A stretch of DNA of 64,000 bases from NCBI RefSeq assembly GCF_014650075.1, contig NZ_BMUG01000004.1, positions 248,001 through 312,000 on the forward strand, written 5' to 3'. Under the pieces are notes generated by a model that made no database searches, was not told the DNA's origin, and saw nothing but the letters and a program-made list of their open reading frames with translations. The DNA is from Streptomyces microflavus (lineage in GTDB: Bacteria > Actinomycetota > Actinomycetes > Streptomycetales > Streptomycetaceae). Shown piece by piece: positions 1-7,208 of this stretch (positions are counted from its first letter, which is position 1; each line of letters opens with the position of its first letter). The position numbers were made by a program, and so were the translations under genes.

Positions 1-640
1 GCTCGGCGTGGGGAGCTGTGTGCTCTTCCTCTGGTTCGGCGCGTCCGGCACCCAGGTCGCCGCCTCCATCTGGCTGATGCTCTACAGCGACGCGGCGGCC
101 CTCCAGATAGGGCTCTACCTCTGGAACCGGCGCCACAACGTCTCCCCGCACGAACCCGAGGGCTCCGGCGGCCTCGCCGGGATGGCCATGTCCGCGCTCT
201 CCGCGCCGATCTACCTCAAGTCGCTCGGCTCGGCCGTGCTCCGTACCGACGGCCGGTTCGTCGTCACGCCCAAGGGCGGCCAGGTCTCCCCGGACCGGCT
301 GCTCACCTTCCGGATCCACCTCTTCTGGGCCGCGGTCCTGCTCTCCTCGCTCGCCGCCTCCGTCTACCTGGACCACACCCATGTCGCGATGCGGACCTGG
401 GCGGCGCTGGGGCTCGCGATATCCCTGTCCCCGGTCGCGGTGTGGGCCTGGACCGAGTGGCAGGACCGGCGTACACGGGCCCGCAGTGCCGTACCGGCAC
501 CCGCCCCCACTCCCGTACAGCAGCAGCCGCTGCCCGAGCCGGCGTTCGTCACCACGACGACCACCACCACGACCAGCGCCCCGGCGACCAGCAGCGCGAG
601 TGCCGGTACCACCGCCACCACCACCGCAGGAGGGAACTGA
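1..640 (+). CDS. cslA: Cellulose-synthase-like glycosyltransferase CslA, C-terminal end (partial)
   Basis: Only the last ~213 codons are in the window; the frame runs in from the left edge. The visible part has hydrophobic helices near the edge, around residues 100-120 and 128-148 of the fragment, a cytoplasmic-looking loop between them, then a Pro/Thr/Ser/Ala-rich hydrophilic tail with eight consecutive threonines. This fits the C-terminal membrane part of a family 2 glycosyltransferase. The assignment rests mainly on context: in Streptomyces cslA lies directly upstream of glxA and a GH6 glucanase and makes a beta-glucan at hyphal tips. The stop is 3 bp before glxA, so the two are co-transcribed and probably translationally coupled. 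The catalytic domain is outside the window. Confidence 0.75.
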   Translation, partial: LGVGSCVLFLWFGASGTQVAASIWLMLYSDAAALQIGLYLWNRRHNVSPHEPEGSGGLAGMAMSALSAPIYLKSLGSAVLRTDGRFVVTPKGGQVSPDRLLTFRIHLFWAAVLLSSLAASVYLDHTHVAMRTWAALGLAISLSPVAVWAWTEWQDRRTRARSAVPAPAPTPVQQQPLPEPAFVTTTTTTTTSAPATSSASAGTTATTTAGGN

Positions 641-643
641 CCC

Positions 644-2599
644 ATGGCCTACCGGCCTTCGAAGAAGATGCGGAAGACGCTCCTGGGCGGCGGCGCCGTG
701 GTCGTGCTAGCGGGGCTCAACGCCCCGGCGGCACTCTCCTTCGCGGAGGACCAGTACCACGCGTACAAGATCGCCCAGCCGAAGTACCAGGCGGAGTACG
801 GCTCCTGGCAGCGGGTCGACATCCCGAAGGAGTACCGGACCAACGCCATCCATGCGGCGCTCCTGCACACCGGGAAGGTGCTGATCGTCGCGGGCTCCGG
901 CAACGACGAGAAGAACTTCGACGCGGGCACCTTCGACACCGTGCTGTGGGACCCGGCCGAGAACGTCTTCCAGAAGATCCCCACCCCCGAGGACTTCTTC
1001 TGCGGCGGCCACGCCCAGCTCCCGGACGGGCGGCTGCTGATCGCCGGCGGCACCGCCCGCTACGAGGTCCTGGACGACAAGGTGAAGCGGGCCGGCGGCG
1101 GCATGCGGGTGAAGAACGAGAACCCGGACAAGCCGCTGAAGCTGAAGAAGGGCACGGTCTTCCGCTCGCCCTCCGGTGTCGAGTACGCCGCCAAGTTCGA
1201 CGTCACCGTGCCGAAGGCGAAGCGCGAGTTCGAGGTCGACTACTTCAAGAGCGGCCAGATGAAGCCGTGGAAGACGAAGGTGACGGCGGCGGAGCAGCGG
1301 GTCTTCGTGGAGGCGCTGAACGACGGCCCCGACGCGGTGGCGACCGACGCCGCCCAGTACGAGATCGTCGGCCTCAAGGGCAAGGCGGCCGACAACTCCT
1401 ACGGGCTCGCCGAGAAGATCACCATGGACAAGCAGGACTTCCAGGGGATCAGGGCCGCCTACGAGTTCGACCCGACGGCGGAGAAGTACATCCCGGTCGA
1501 CCCGATGAAGGAGGCCCGCTGGTACCCGACGCTCGTCGGCCTTGAGGACGGCAAGGTGCTCGCCGTCTCCGGCCTCGACGACGTCGGCGCGATCCTTCCG
1601 GGCGACAACGAGGTCTACGACCCGAAGACCAAGAAGTGGACCAAGGGCCCCTTCCACTACTTCCCGACCTACCCCGCGCTCTTCCTGACCAAGGGCGGCA
1701 AGCTCTTCTACCCGGGCGCCAACGCCGGTTACGGCCCGGCGGACAAGGGGCGCGAGCCGGGGATCTGGGACCTGAAGAAGAACACCTTCACCAAGGTGCC
1801 CGGTCTGACCGACACCGACGAGCTGGAGACGGCGGCCTCGCTGCTGCTGCCGCCCGTGCAGGACCAGAAGGTGATGGTGCTGGGAGGGGGAGGAGTCGGC
1901 GAGTCCAAGAAGTCCACGGCCCGCACGGCCGTCATCGACCTCAAGCAGGAAAGCCCGGCCTTCACGGCGGGGCCCGACCTGCCCCAGGGCACGCGCTACC
2001 TGAACAGCGTGATCATGCCGGACGACACCGTCTTCACCAGCGGGGGATCCGAGGACTACCGGGGCCGCGGCAACAGCAACATCCTCAAGGCGCAGTCCTA
2101 CGACCCCAAGAGCAACACCTTCAAGGAGGCGGCCGAGCCGACCGTGGGCCGCAACTACCACTCCGAGGCGCTGCTGCTGCCCGACGGGCGGGTCGCCACC
2201 TTCGGCTCCGACTCGCTCTACGGCGACAAGGACAACACCAAGCTCGGCAAGTTCGAGCAGCGCATGGAGGTCTACACCCCGCCCGCCCTGCACCGGGGCA
2301 AGGACAGGCGCCCGGTGATCGGGGAGGGCCCGGAGGCGGTCGAGCGCGGTGCGACGGTCACCTTCGAGACCGCCGACGCGGACCGGATCGCGACGGCCCG
2401 GCTGATGCGGCCGAGCGCGGTCACGCACACCACGGACGTGGAGCAGCGCTCCATCGAGCTGGGCCTGAAGAAGGGGAGCGGCGAGGTGAGCGTGAGCGTG
2501 CCGGACGACGCGACGCTGGTGCCGCCCGGCTGGTACATGCTCTTCGTCACGGACACCGACGGCATCCCGTCGGAGGCGAAGTGGGTCAAGGCGTCCTGA
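644..2599 (+). CDS. glxA: GlxA mono-copper radical oxidase (galactose oxidase-like)
   Basis: 651 aa. An N-terminal signal/anchor (residues ~11-33, after a KKMRK basic stretch) precedes a kelch-type propeller. Residues matching the copper-radical oxidase site are present: Cys120 (in FFCGGH) for the Tyr-Cys cross-link, Trp293-Tyr294 (the stacking Trp and cross-linked Tyr), axial Tyr505 and His506 (GRNYHSEA), and His595 (AVTHTTD). The C-terminal domain ends in the family's PPGWYMLFV segment. GlxA oxidises alcohol groups, probably on the glycan made by CslA, and is needed for tip glycan deposition and copper-dependent development in S. lividans (known for the family). A strong AGGAGGG precedes the ATG by about 8 bases, and the gene follows cslA by 3 bp. 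Copper maturation is expected from Sco/ECuC proteins encoded elsewhere. Confidence 0.95.
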   Translation: MAYRPSKKMRKTLLGGGAVVVLAGLNAPAALSFAEDQYHAYKIAQPKYQAEYGSWQRVDIPKEYRTNAIHAALLHTGKVLIVAGSGNDEKNFDAGTFDTVLWDPAENVFQKIPTPEDFFCGGHAQLPDGRLLIAGGTARYEVLDDKVKRAGGGMRVKNENPDKPLKLKKGTVFRSPSGVEYAAKFDVTVPKAKREFEVDYFKSGQMKPWKTKVTAAEQRVFVEALNDGPDAVATDAAQYEIVGLKGKAADNSYGLAEKITMDKQDFQGIRAAYEFDPTAEKYIPVDPMKEARWYPTLVGLEDGKVLAVSGLDDVGAILPGDNEVYDPKTKKWTKGPFHYFPTYPALFLTKGGKLFYPGANAGYGPADKGREPGIWDLKKNTFTKVPGLTDTDELETAASLLLPPVQDQKVMVLGGGGVGESKKSTARTAVIDLKQESPAFTAGPDLPQGTRYLNSVIMPDDTVFTSGGSEDYRGRGNSNILKAQSYDPKSNTFKEAAEPTVGRNYHSEALLLPDGRVATFGSDSLYGDKDNTKLGKFEQRMEVYTPPALHRGKDRRPVIGEGPEAVERGATVTFETADADRIATARLMRPSAVTHTTDVEQRSIELGLKKGSGEVSVSVPDDATLVPPGWYMLFVTDTDGIPSEAKWVKAS

Positions 2600-2633
2600 A
2601 CCCGGAGGCCTTGACCGGGTACGAGGACCGGGT

Positions 2634-2651
2634 GCCGGGGCTTCGCCCGGC
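2634..2651. terminator. Short hairpin between convergent glxA and GH6 gene
   Basis: Arms GCCGGG and CCCGGC with a GCTTCG loop lie between the two converging stop codons. The stem is only 6 bp with no T tract, so it is a weak bidirectional terminator candidate. Confidence 0.4.
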
Positions 2652-2656
2652 GGTTC

Positions 2657-3697
2657 TCAGGACTTGGCGCGCCGGGCCAGCCCCAGGGCGTACTCCGGCC
2701 ACCAGGTGCCCGCCTCGGGCCCGCCCCGGCAGGTGCCGTCCGACTCGCCGGGCCGCTTGATCCACAGGTAGGCGTCGAGCCGGTCGTCGCGGGTGTCGGT
2801 GGTCGGCGGCGTGCCGAGCGCCCTGCCCGGCGGGTTGCACCAGGCTTCGGCGCGGCCTCCGGTCAGCGGGCCGCCGCCGTTGCGGCTGGTGTCGATCACG
2901 TAGTGCGCGCCGCCGACGGAGTCGGAGAGGAGGGCCCCGTACTCCTTGACACTCGCGTTCGACTGGAAGTTGGAGACGTTCAGTGAGAAGCCGTCGGCCC
3001 GGTCGATCCCGGCCAGCCGCAGCGGCTCCGCGATCTTGTACGGTTCCACGATCCAGTCCGGGTTGCCCGCGTCCAGGTAGACCTTGGTCCGCGGCTTGGC
3101 CTTGAGCGTGTCCACGGCCTCGGAGAGCAGCTGGTAGCGCTCGGCGTGGTGCTCGGGCGGGGTGCAGCCGTCCGCGATGTGGGGGAGCGCGTCGGGCTCC
3201 AGGATCACGGTCGCCGGGGCGTCGCCGATGGCGTCGGCGAACTCCCCGATCCAGGTCCGGTAGGCGTCCGCGTCCTTGGCCCCGCCCGCGGAGTAGAGCC
3301 CGCAGTCGCGGTGCGGAATGTTGTACGCGACGAGCAGGACGTTCTTCTCCGTCCCGGACGCTGCCTTCGCGGCGGCCCGGATCTCCGGCGCCGGACCGTC
3401 CCAGGCGGGCCAGAGCGCCACCGGCCGGTCGGCGATCCGCCGCAGCGCCTTCGCGTCCTCCTCGCGGCCCTGCCGGTCCCAGGCGCGCACCTGGCGGGCC
3501 GCGTCGCTGTTGGGGTCCACCCAGTACGGGGACGCCGCGCTCGGCGCGGGTTCGCCGCGTACGGGGTCGGCCTCGGCGGCCGTGGGAGTCGCGCCGCCCG
3601 GGGCGGAGCAGCCCGCCGTGAGGGCGGCCGCCAGGGCGACGGAGGCCAGGGCGGGGAGAACGCCGAAGACTCTGCGGATGGTTCTGCGGCCGGACAT
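2657..3697 (-). CDS. GH6 family endo-beta-1,4-glucanase lipoprotein (CslZ-like)
   Basis: 346 aa. A signal peptide ends in a lipobox (LTAGC, Cys29), so the enzyme is probably anchored outside the membrane. The rest matches glycoside hydrolase family 6: a VAYNIPHRDCGLYSAGG strand, ATVILEPDALPH (family acid/base region), YLDAGNPDWI, FSLNVSNFQ and YVIDTSRNG, and the C-terminal WCNPPGRALG and LWIKRPGESDGTC blocks. It converges on cslA-glxA, the arrangement known as cslA-glxA-cslZ, and is expected to trim or release the beta-glucan made by CslA. The ATG at 3697 has a GAGGGGG-rich ribosome site just upstream. It could act on other beta-1,4-glucans. Confidence 0.9.
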   Translation of the reverse strand: MSGRRTIRRVFGVLPALASVALAAALTAGCSAPGGATPTAAEADPVRGEPAPSAASPYWVDPNSDAARQVRAWDRQGREEDAKALRRIADRPVALWPAWDGPAPEIRAAAKAASGTEKNVLLVAYNIPHRDCGLYSAGGAKDADAYRTWIGEFADAIGDAPATVILEPDALPHIADGCTPPEHHAERYQLLSEAVDTLKAKPRTKVYLDAGNPDWIVEPYKIAEPLRLAGIDRADGFSLNVSNFQSNASVKEYGALLSDSVGGAHYVIDTSRNGGGPLTGGRAEAWCNPPGRALGTPPTTDTRDDRLDAYLWIKRPGESDGTCRGGPEAGTWWPEYALGLARRAKS

Positions 3698-3723
3698 CCA
3701 GCCCCCTCGGACGACGGTGGCTC

Positions 3724-3785
3724 ACGGATACGGATACGGAATACGGGCTGCGGGCTGCGGGATACGCATACGGGGCGGCGTACGG
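3724..3785. repeat. Degenerate ATACGG-type repeat upstream of GH6 gene
   Basis: A run of imperfect units built on GATACGG/GCTGCGG fills the region just upstream of the GH6 gene: six ATACG-like words and two GGGCTGC words in about 60 bases. It lies between two non-coding edges (3698-3876) and has no coding potential. It may carry the promoter of the GH6 gene. Confidence 0.5.
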
Positions 3786-3876
3786 GACGCCGAGGCGCAC
3801 ACAGGGAAACGTGAGCAATCGTGACATAACGGTCACCGAGAGTGGCGTCACGACACCATCCGTCACCGGCCACCGC

Positions 3877-4860
3877 TCAGGTGGATGCGGCCAGCGCGAT
3901 CCCCAGCGGCGTGCGCTCGTACAGCACCTGGTGTCCGTACCGCCTCGACGTCAGCAGCCCCGCTCCCCGCAGCACGGACAGATGCGCCGATACGGAGGAG
4001 GGGGCCAGGCCCAGCCGGTGGGCCAGGGCGCTCGTCCCGGCGGGTTCGTCCAGCGCGCACAGCACGTCCGCCCGGACCCGGCCCAGCAGCCGGGCCAGGG
4101 TCTCCGGCGTCCGCTCACCGGCCCCGCTCCACAGCCCGCCGATCCCGCGCGCCGGGTAGATCACCGCCGGCTGCCACGGCTCCTCGAAGCCGCCCACCAC
4201 CTCCGGCCAGACGAAGACGCTCGGCATCAGCACCAGCCCCTGCCCGCCGAGCACCCGCTCATGGTCGCCCCGCGTCCCCGTCACCGTCAGCGTGGAGCCG
4301 CTCCACCCCAGTTGCGGGCTCACCTCGCCCAGCAGCCGTTCGAAGCCGCTCTCCGCGAGCCGCCGGGAGTGGTAGGCGATATCGGCCTCCAGCAGCGCCC
4401 GCAGCCGGGGCCAGTGCGGGGCGATCAGCACCCGCCAGGCCTGCTCCAACAGCCCGGCCAGCAGCTGTACGGCCCCGGCGGGGTCGGCCAGCAGCCGCCG
4501 CCCCACGGCCGACCCCGAGGCGCCGGGCCGCTCCGCGAGGGCCAGGGCCATGTCCGCCCGCGCCACCTCCGGATCCACCGCCCGTACGCCCGCGATCTCC
4601 TCCTCGAACGTCGCCAGCGGCCCCACCGGCGGCGGGCAGAGGAAGTCCGGGTTGTGGCCGCCGTCCGGCATGAGCAGCCAGAGGGGTTCCAGGTCCAGGG
4701 CCGAGGCGTCCGTGCGGATCCGCCGGAGCCAGGGCAGGTGGTACCCGTGCCGGTGCGGGCGGGCCAGGGTGCGCACGGCCTCCTGCGTCTCCCAGAGCGG
4801 GGAGAGCGCGAAACGGCAGCGCAGCAGGTCGCTCTCGCCGAAGTGCAGCCGGAACGGCAT
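3877..4860 (-). CDS. ArsR-type winged-helix transcriptional regulator
   Basis: About 327 aa from ATG 4860. The N-terminal ~230 residues are a poorly characterised domain common in actinobacterial ArsR-like regulators (MPFRLHFGESDLLRCRFALSP). The winged helix is C-terminal (about the last 80 residues): RVRADVLCALDEPAGTSALA, HRLGLAPSSVSAHLSVLR (recognition helix) and a wing with SRRYGHQVLYERTPLG. No metal-binding cysteine motif is seen. It is divergent from an MFS exporter with an 84-bp gap, so it most likely represses that gene. An alternative GTG at 4881 lies in frame and 7 bases after an ACGAAT-like -10, so a leaderless longer form is possible. Confidence 0.8.
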   Translation of the reverse strand: MPFRLHFGESDLLRCRFALSPLWETQEAVRTLARPHRHGYHLPWLRRIRTDASALDLEPLWLLMPDGGHNPDFLCPPPVGPLATFEEEIAGVRAVDPEVARADMALALAERPGASGSAVGRRLLADPAGAVQLLAGLLEQAWRVLIAPHWPRLRALLEADIAYHSRRLAESGFERLLGEVSPQLGWSGSTLTVTGTRGDHERVLGGQGLVLMPSVFVWPEVVGGFEEPWQPAVIYPARGIGGLWSGAGERTPETLARLLGRVRADVLCALDEPAGTSALAHRLGLAPSSVSAHLSVLRGAGLLTSRRYGHQVLYERTPLGIALAAST

Positions 4861-4909
4861 ACCGCCCTCGCCCCCGCTCACGCCGAAGATTCGTACCCGG
4901 CCGAAAGTC

Positions 4910-4915
4910 TAGGGT
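4910..4915 (+). promoter_or_regulatory. Putative -10 box of MFS gene
   Basis: TAGGGT fits TANNNT and sits 29 bases before the MFS start codon, in the short gap shared with the divergent regulator. No clear -35 is seen. Confidence 0.35.
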
Positions 4916-4944
4916 GCGCGGCCGTCCCGCCCCAGGCTCTCCCC

Positions 4945-6219
4945 ATGTCCCAGGGATCCTCCACCGCCCCGCCCGCCGGGTACCGCGCGGTCTTCGCCGT
5001 CACCGAGTTCCGGGCCGTCTTCGCCGCGCACCTGCTCTCGCTCCTCGGCGTCGTCGTCAGCGAACTCGCCCTCACCGTCCTCGTCTACGACCTCACCGGC
5101 TCCCCGCTGCTCAGCGCCCTCACCTTCGCGCTGGGGCTGCTCCCGTACGTGATCGGCGGCACCCTGTTCGCCGGGGTCGCCGACCGCTACCCGGCCCGCC
5201 GCGTCCTCGTCCTGTGCGACCTGATCTGCGCGGCCTGCGTCGCCGTGATGCTGCTGCCCACCACCCCGGTCGCCGGACTCCTCGCGCTGCGCTGCCTGGT
5301 GGCCGCCGTCGCGCCGGTCTTCACCGGGACCCGGATGGCGGCCCTCACCGACATCCTGGGCGACGGCGACCTCTATGTCCTGGGCCGGTCCCTCCTGCGG
5401 ATCGTCTCGCAGAGCGCGATGCTCATCGGGTTCGGCGTCGGCGGGGTGCTCCTCACCGCGCTCTCCCCGCGCGGGGCCATCGCCGTCACCGTCGTCACGT
5501 TCCTCTGCTCGGCCGTCCTGCTCCGTTTCGGTACGCGTGACCGTCCCGCCCGGGCCGGTTCGGGCGGCGGCGCCCTGCTGACGGAGTCGCTGGCGGGGGC
5601 GCGCCTGGTTCTGGCGGACCGCCGGGTCCGGGCGCTGATGCTGCTGTTCTGGCTGCCGCCGATGTTCGTGGTCGCCCCGGAGGCGCTCGCCGCCCCGTAC
5701 GCGGACGGGATCGGTGCGGGCCCGGCCGCGCTCGGGCTGCTGCTCTGCGCGATGGCCGTGGGGCATGTGGGGGCCGAGCTCTTCGTGGGGTCCGCGCTCC
5801 GGCCCCGTACCCGTTCCCGGATCGTGCTGCCGGTCGCCGCCGTGGGGCTGCTGCCGCTGGTCGTCTACGCGGTCCGCCCGGGGCTGCCGCTCGCCCTGGC
5901 CGCCCTCGCGCTGGCCGGGATGGGCGCGGCCTATGTCATCGGGCTCGACCAGTGGTTCGTGGATGCCGTGCCCCCGGAGCTGCGCGGCCGGGCCATGACG
6001 CTGCTCACCGCCGGGCTGATGACGATCCAGGGCGCCGGAATGGCGCTGGCGGGCCTCGCGGCCGAGTTCTTCCCGGTGCACCAGGTGGTCGCCGGATCCG
6101 GAATCATCGGTACCGTCTGCACGCTCCTCGTCGTCGCCGAGGTCCGCAGGACGGCCCCCGGTCAGATGTCCGATACCGAAGGACGAGACGGGGCTGACCG
6201 GCATATGACCAGTCGGTAA
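4945..6219 (+). CDS. MFS transporter (drug/metabolite exporter type)
   Basis: 424 aa with about 12 hydrophobic helices. The loop between helices 2 and 3 carries GVADRYPARRVLVLCD, the major facilitator motif A variant (GxxaDRxxrR). The gene is divergent from an ArsR-type regulator and is followed after 10 bp by a MarR regulator, which suggests regulated efflux of a small toxic molecule; the substrate cannot be read. The start is the ATG at 4945, since upstream in-frame sequence antisense to the regulator has no plausible protein character. The C-terminal ~20 residues are hydrophilic. Confidence 0.88.
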   Translation: MSQGSSTAPPAGYRAVFAVTEFRAVFAAHLLSLLGVVVSELALTVLVYDLTGSPLLSALTFALGLLPYVIGGTLFAGVADRYPARRVLVLCDLICAACVAVMLLPTTPVAGLLALRCLVAAVAPVFTGTRMAALTDILGDGDLYVLGRSLLRIVSQSAMLIGFGVGGVLLTALSPRGAIAVTVVTFLCSAVLLRFGTRDRPARAGSGGGALLTESLAGARLVLADRRVRALMLLFWLPPMFVVAPEALAAPYADGIGAGPAALGLLLCAMAVGHVGAELFVGSALRPRTRSRIVLPVAAVGLLPLVVYAVRPGLPLALAALALAGMGAAYVIGLDQWFVDAVPPELRGRAMTLLTAGLMTIQGAGMALAGLAAEFFPVHQVVAGSGIIGTVCTLLVVAEVRRTAPGQMSDTEGRDGADRHMTSR

Positions 6220-6229
6220 GGTCGGTGCC

Positions 6230-6739
6230 GTGCCGAAGCCGCTCAGCCTTCCTTTCGATCCCATCGCCCGTGCCGAGGAACTCTGGCATCAGCGCTGGGG
6301 GCCCGTGCCCTCCATGGGGGCGATCACCTCGATCATGCGGGCCCAGCAGATCCTGCTCGCCGAGGTCGACGCCGTCGTCAAGCCGTACGGCCTGACCTTC
6401 GCCCGGTACGAGGCGCTGGTGCTGCTCACCTTCTCCAAGGCCGGTGAGCTGCCGATGTCCAAGATCGGCGAGCGGCTGATGGTGCATCCCACCTCGGTCA
6501 CCAACACCGTGGACCGGCTGGTGAAGTCCGGCCTGGTGAGCAAGCGCCCCAACCCCAACGACGGCCGCGGCACGCTCGCCTCGATCACCGACAAGGGGCG
6601 CGAGGTGGTCGAGTCGGCCACCGAGGACCTGGTCGCGATGGATTTCGGGCTCGGGGTGTACGACTCCGAGGAGTGCGCGGAGATCTTCGCCATGCTCCGG
6701 CCGCTGCGCGTGGCGGCGCAGGACTTCGACGAGGCGTGA
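6230..6739 (+). CDS. MarR family transcriptional regulator
   Basis: 169 aa from a GTG. The winged helix-turn-helix is residues ~70-125: ELPMSKIGERLMVHPTSVTNTVDRLVKSGLVSKRPNPNDGRGTLASITDKG when read in pieces, with the typical DxR wing (NDGRG) and a C-terminal dimerisation helix. It starts 10 bp after the MFS gene but is also closely followed (56 bp) by a DUF3817 gene and icmA, as in S. coelicolor. It may therefore belong to the downstream group. No ligand can be inferred. Confidence 0.88.
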   Translation: MPKPLSLPFDPIARAEELWHQRWGPVPSMGAITSIMRAQQILLAEVDAVVKPYGLTFARYEALVLLTFSKAGELPMSKIGERLMVHPTSVTNTVDRLVKSGLVSKRPNPNDGRGTLASITDKGREVVESATEDLVAMDFGLGVYDSEECAEIFAMLRPLRVAAQDFDEA

Positions 6740-6795
6740 ACACGGCCCGGGGGGTGCGCGAAGATCGCCCCGGACGCCCGGATACGCTCGTGTCC

Positions 6796-7122
6796 ATGAA
6801 ACAGAACGTGCTCACCCGCTACCGGGTGATGGCTTACGTCACCGCGATCTGGCTGCTCGTCTTCACGGTGGCGATCATCGCGAAGTACGCCTTCGACACC
6901 GGCGACACCATGGTGATCTCCCAGATCCACGGCGTGCTGTTCATCGTCTACGTCATCTTCGCCTTCGACCTCGGCTCCAAGGCGAAGTGGCCGTTCGGCA
7001 AGCTCCTGTGGGTGCTGGCCGCCGGCTGCATCCCCTTCGCCTCCTTCTTCGTCGAGCCGAAGGTCAGCCGCGAGGCCCAGGCGCTGGTCACCAAGCCCGC
7101 CGCCGAGCCCGCGAAGGCCTGA
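6796..7122 (+). CDS. DUF3817 small integral membrane protein
   Basis: 108 aa with three hydrophobic segments: YRVMAYVTAIWLLVFTVAII, an SQIHGVLFIVYVIFAFDLGS segment and LLWVLAAGCIPFASFFVE. Actinobacterial DUF3817 proteins share the conserved HG and W-P-F positions visible here. Function is unknown. It lies between a MarR regulator and icmA. The ATG at 6796 is preferred; a GTG two codons upstream is possible. Confidence 0.85.
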   Translation: MKQNVLTRYRVMAYVTAIWLLVFTVAIIAKYAFDTGDTMVISQIHGVLFIVYVIFAFDLGSKAKWPFGKLLWVLAAGCIPFASFFVEPKVSREAQALVTKPAAEPAKA

Positions 7123-7172
7123 TCCGCACGGCACCCCGACCGCCCCGCGTGAAAGCGCCGGGCGGTTTGCCA

Positions 7173-7202
7173 TCGACATTTACTAGGACGTCCTAGTAAA
7201 TT
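7173..7202 (+). promoter_or_regulatory. icmA promoter with 22-bp palindromic operator; probably leaderless
   Basis: A perfect 22-bp palindrome occupies 7179-7200 (half-site TTTACTAGGAC). It sits between a -35-like TCGACA (7173-7178) and a -10-like TAAATT (7197-7202), spacing 18. The -10 ends 7 bases before the icmA ATG at 7209 and there is no Shine-Dalgarno sequence, so transcription probably starts at the A of ATG. A dimeric repressor, probably TetR or MarR type, would block this promoter. The protein is not identified; the MarR gene at 6230 is one candidate. Confidence 0.75.
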
Positions 7203-7208
7203 CGAAAC

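Noticed and set aside
707..2428. 573-aa open frame on the minus strand opposite glxA
   Set aside because: Shadow of glxA codon bias; the Val/Leu/Arg-rich product has no protein family character, while glxA has all active-site residues.
4903..6264. Long minus-strand open frame opposite the MFS gene
   Set aside because: Highly charged repetitive product (Arg/Gly/Asp/Gln) typical of antisense to a membrane protein gene.
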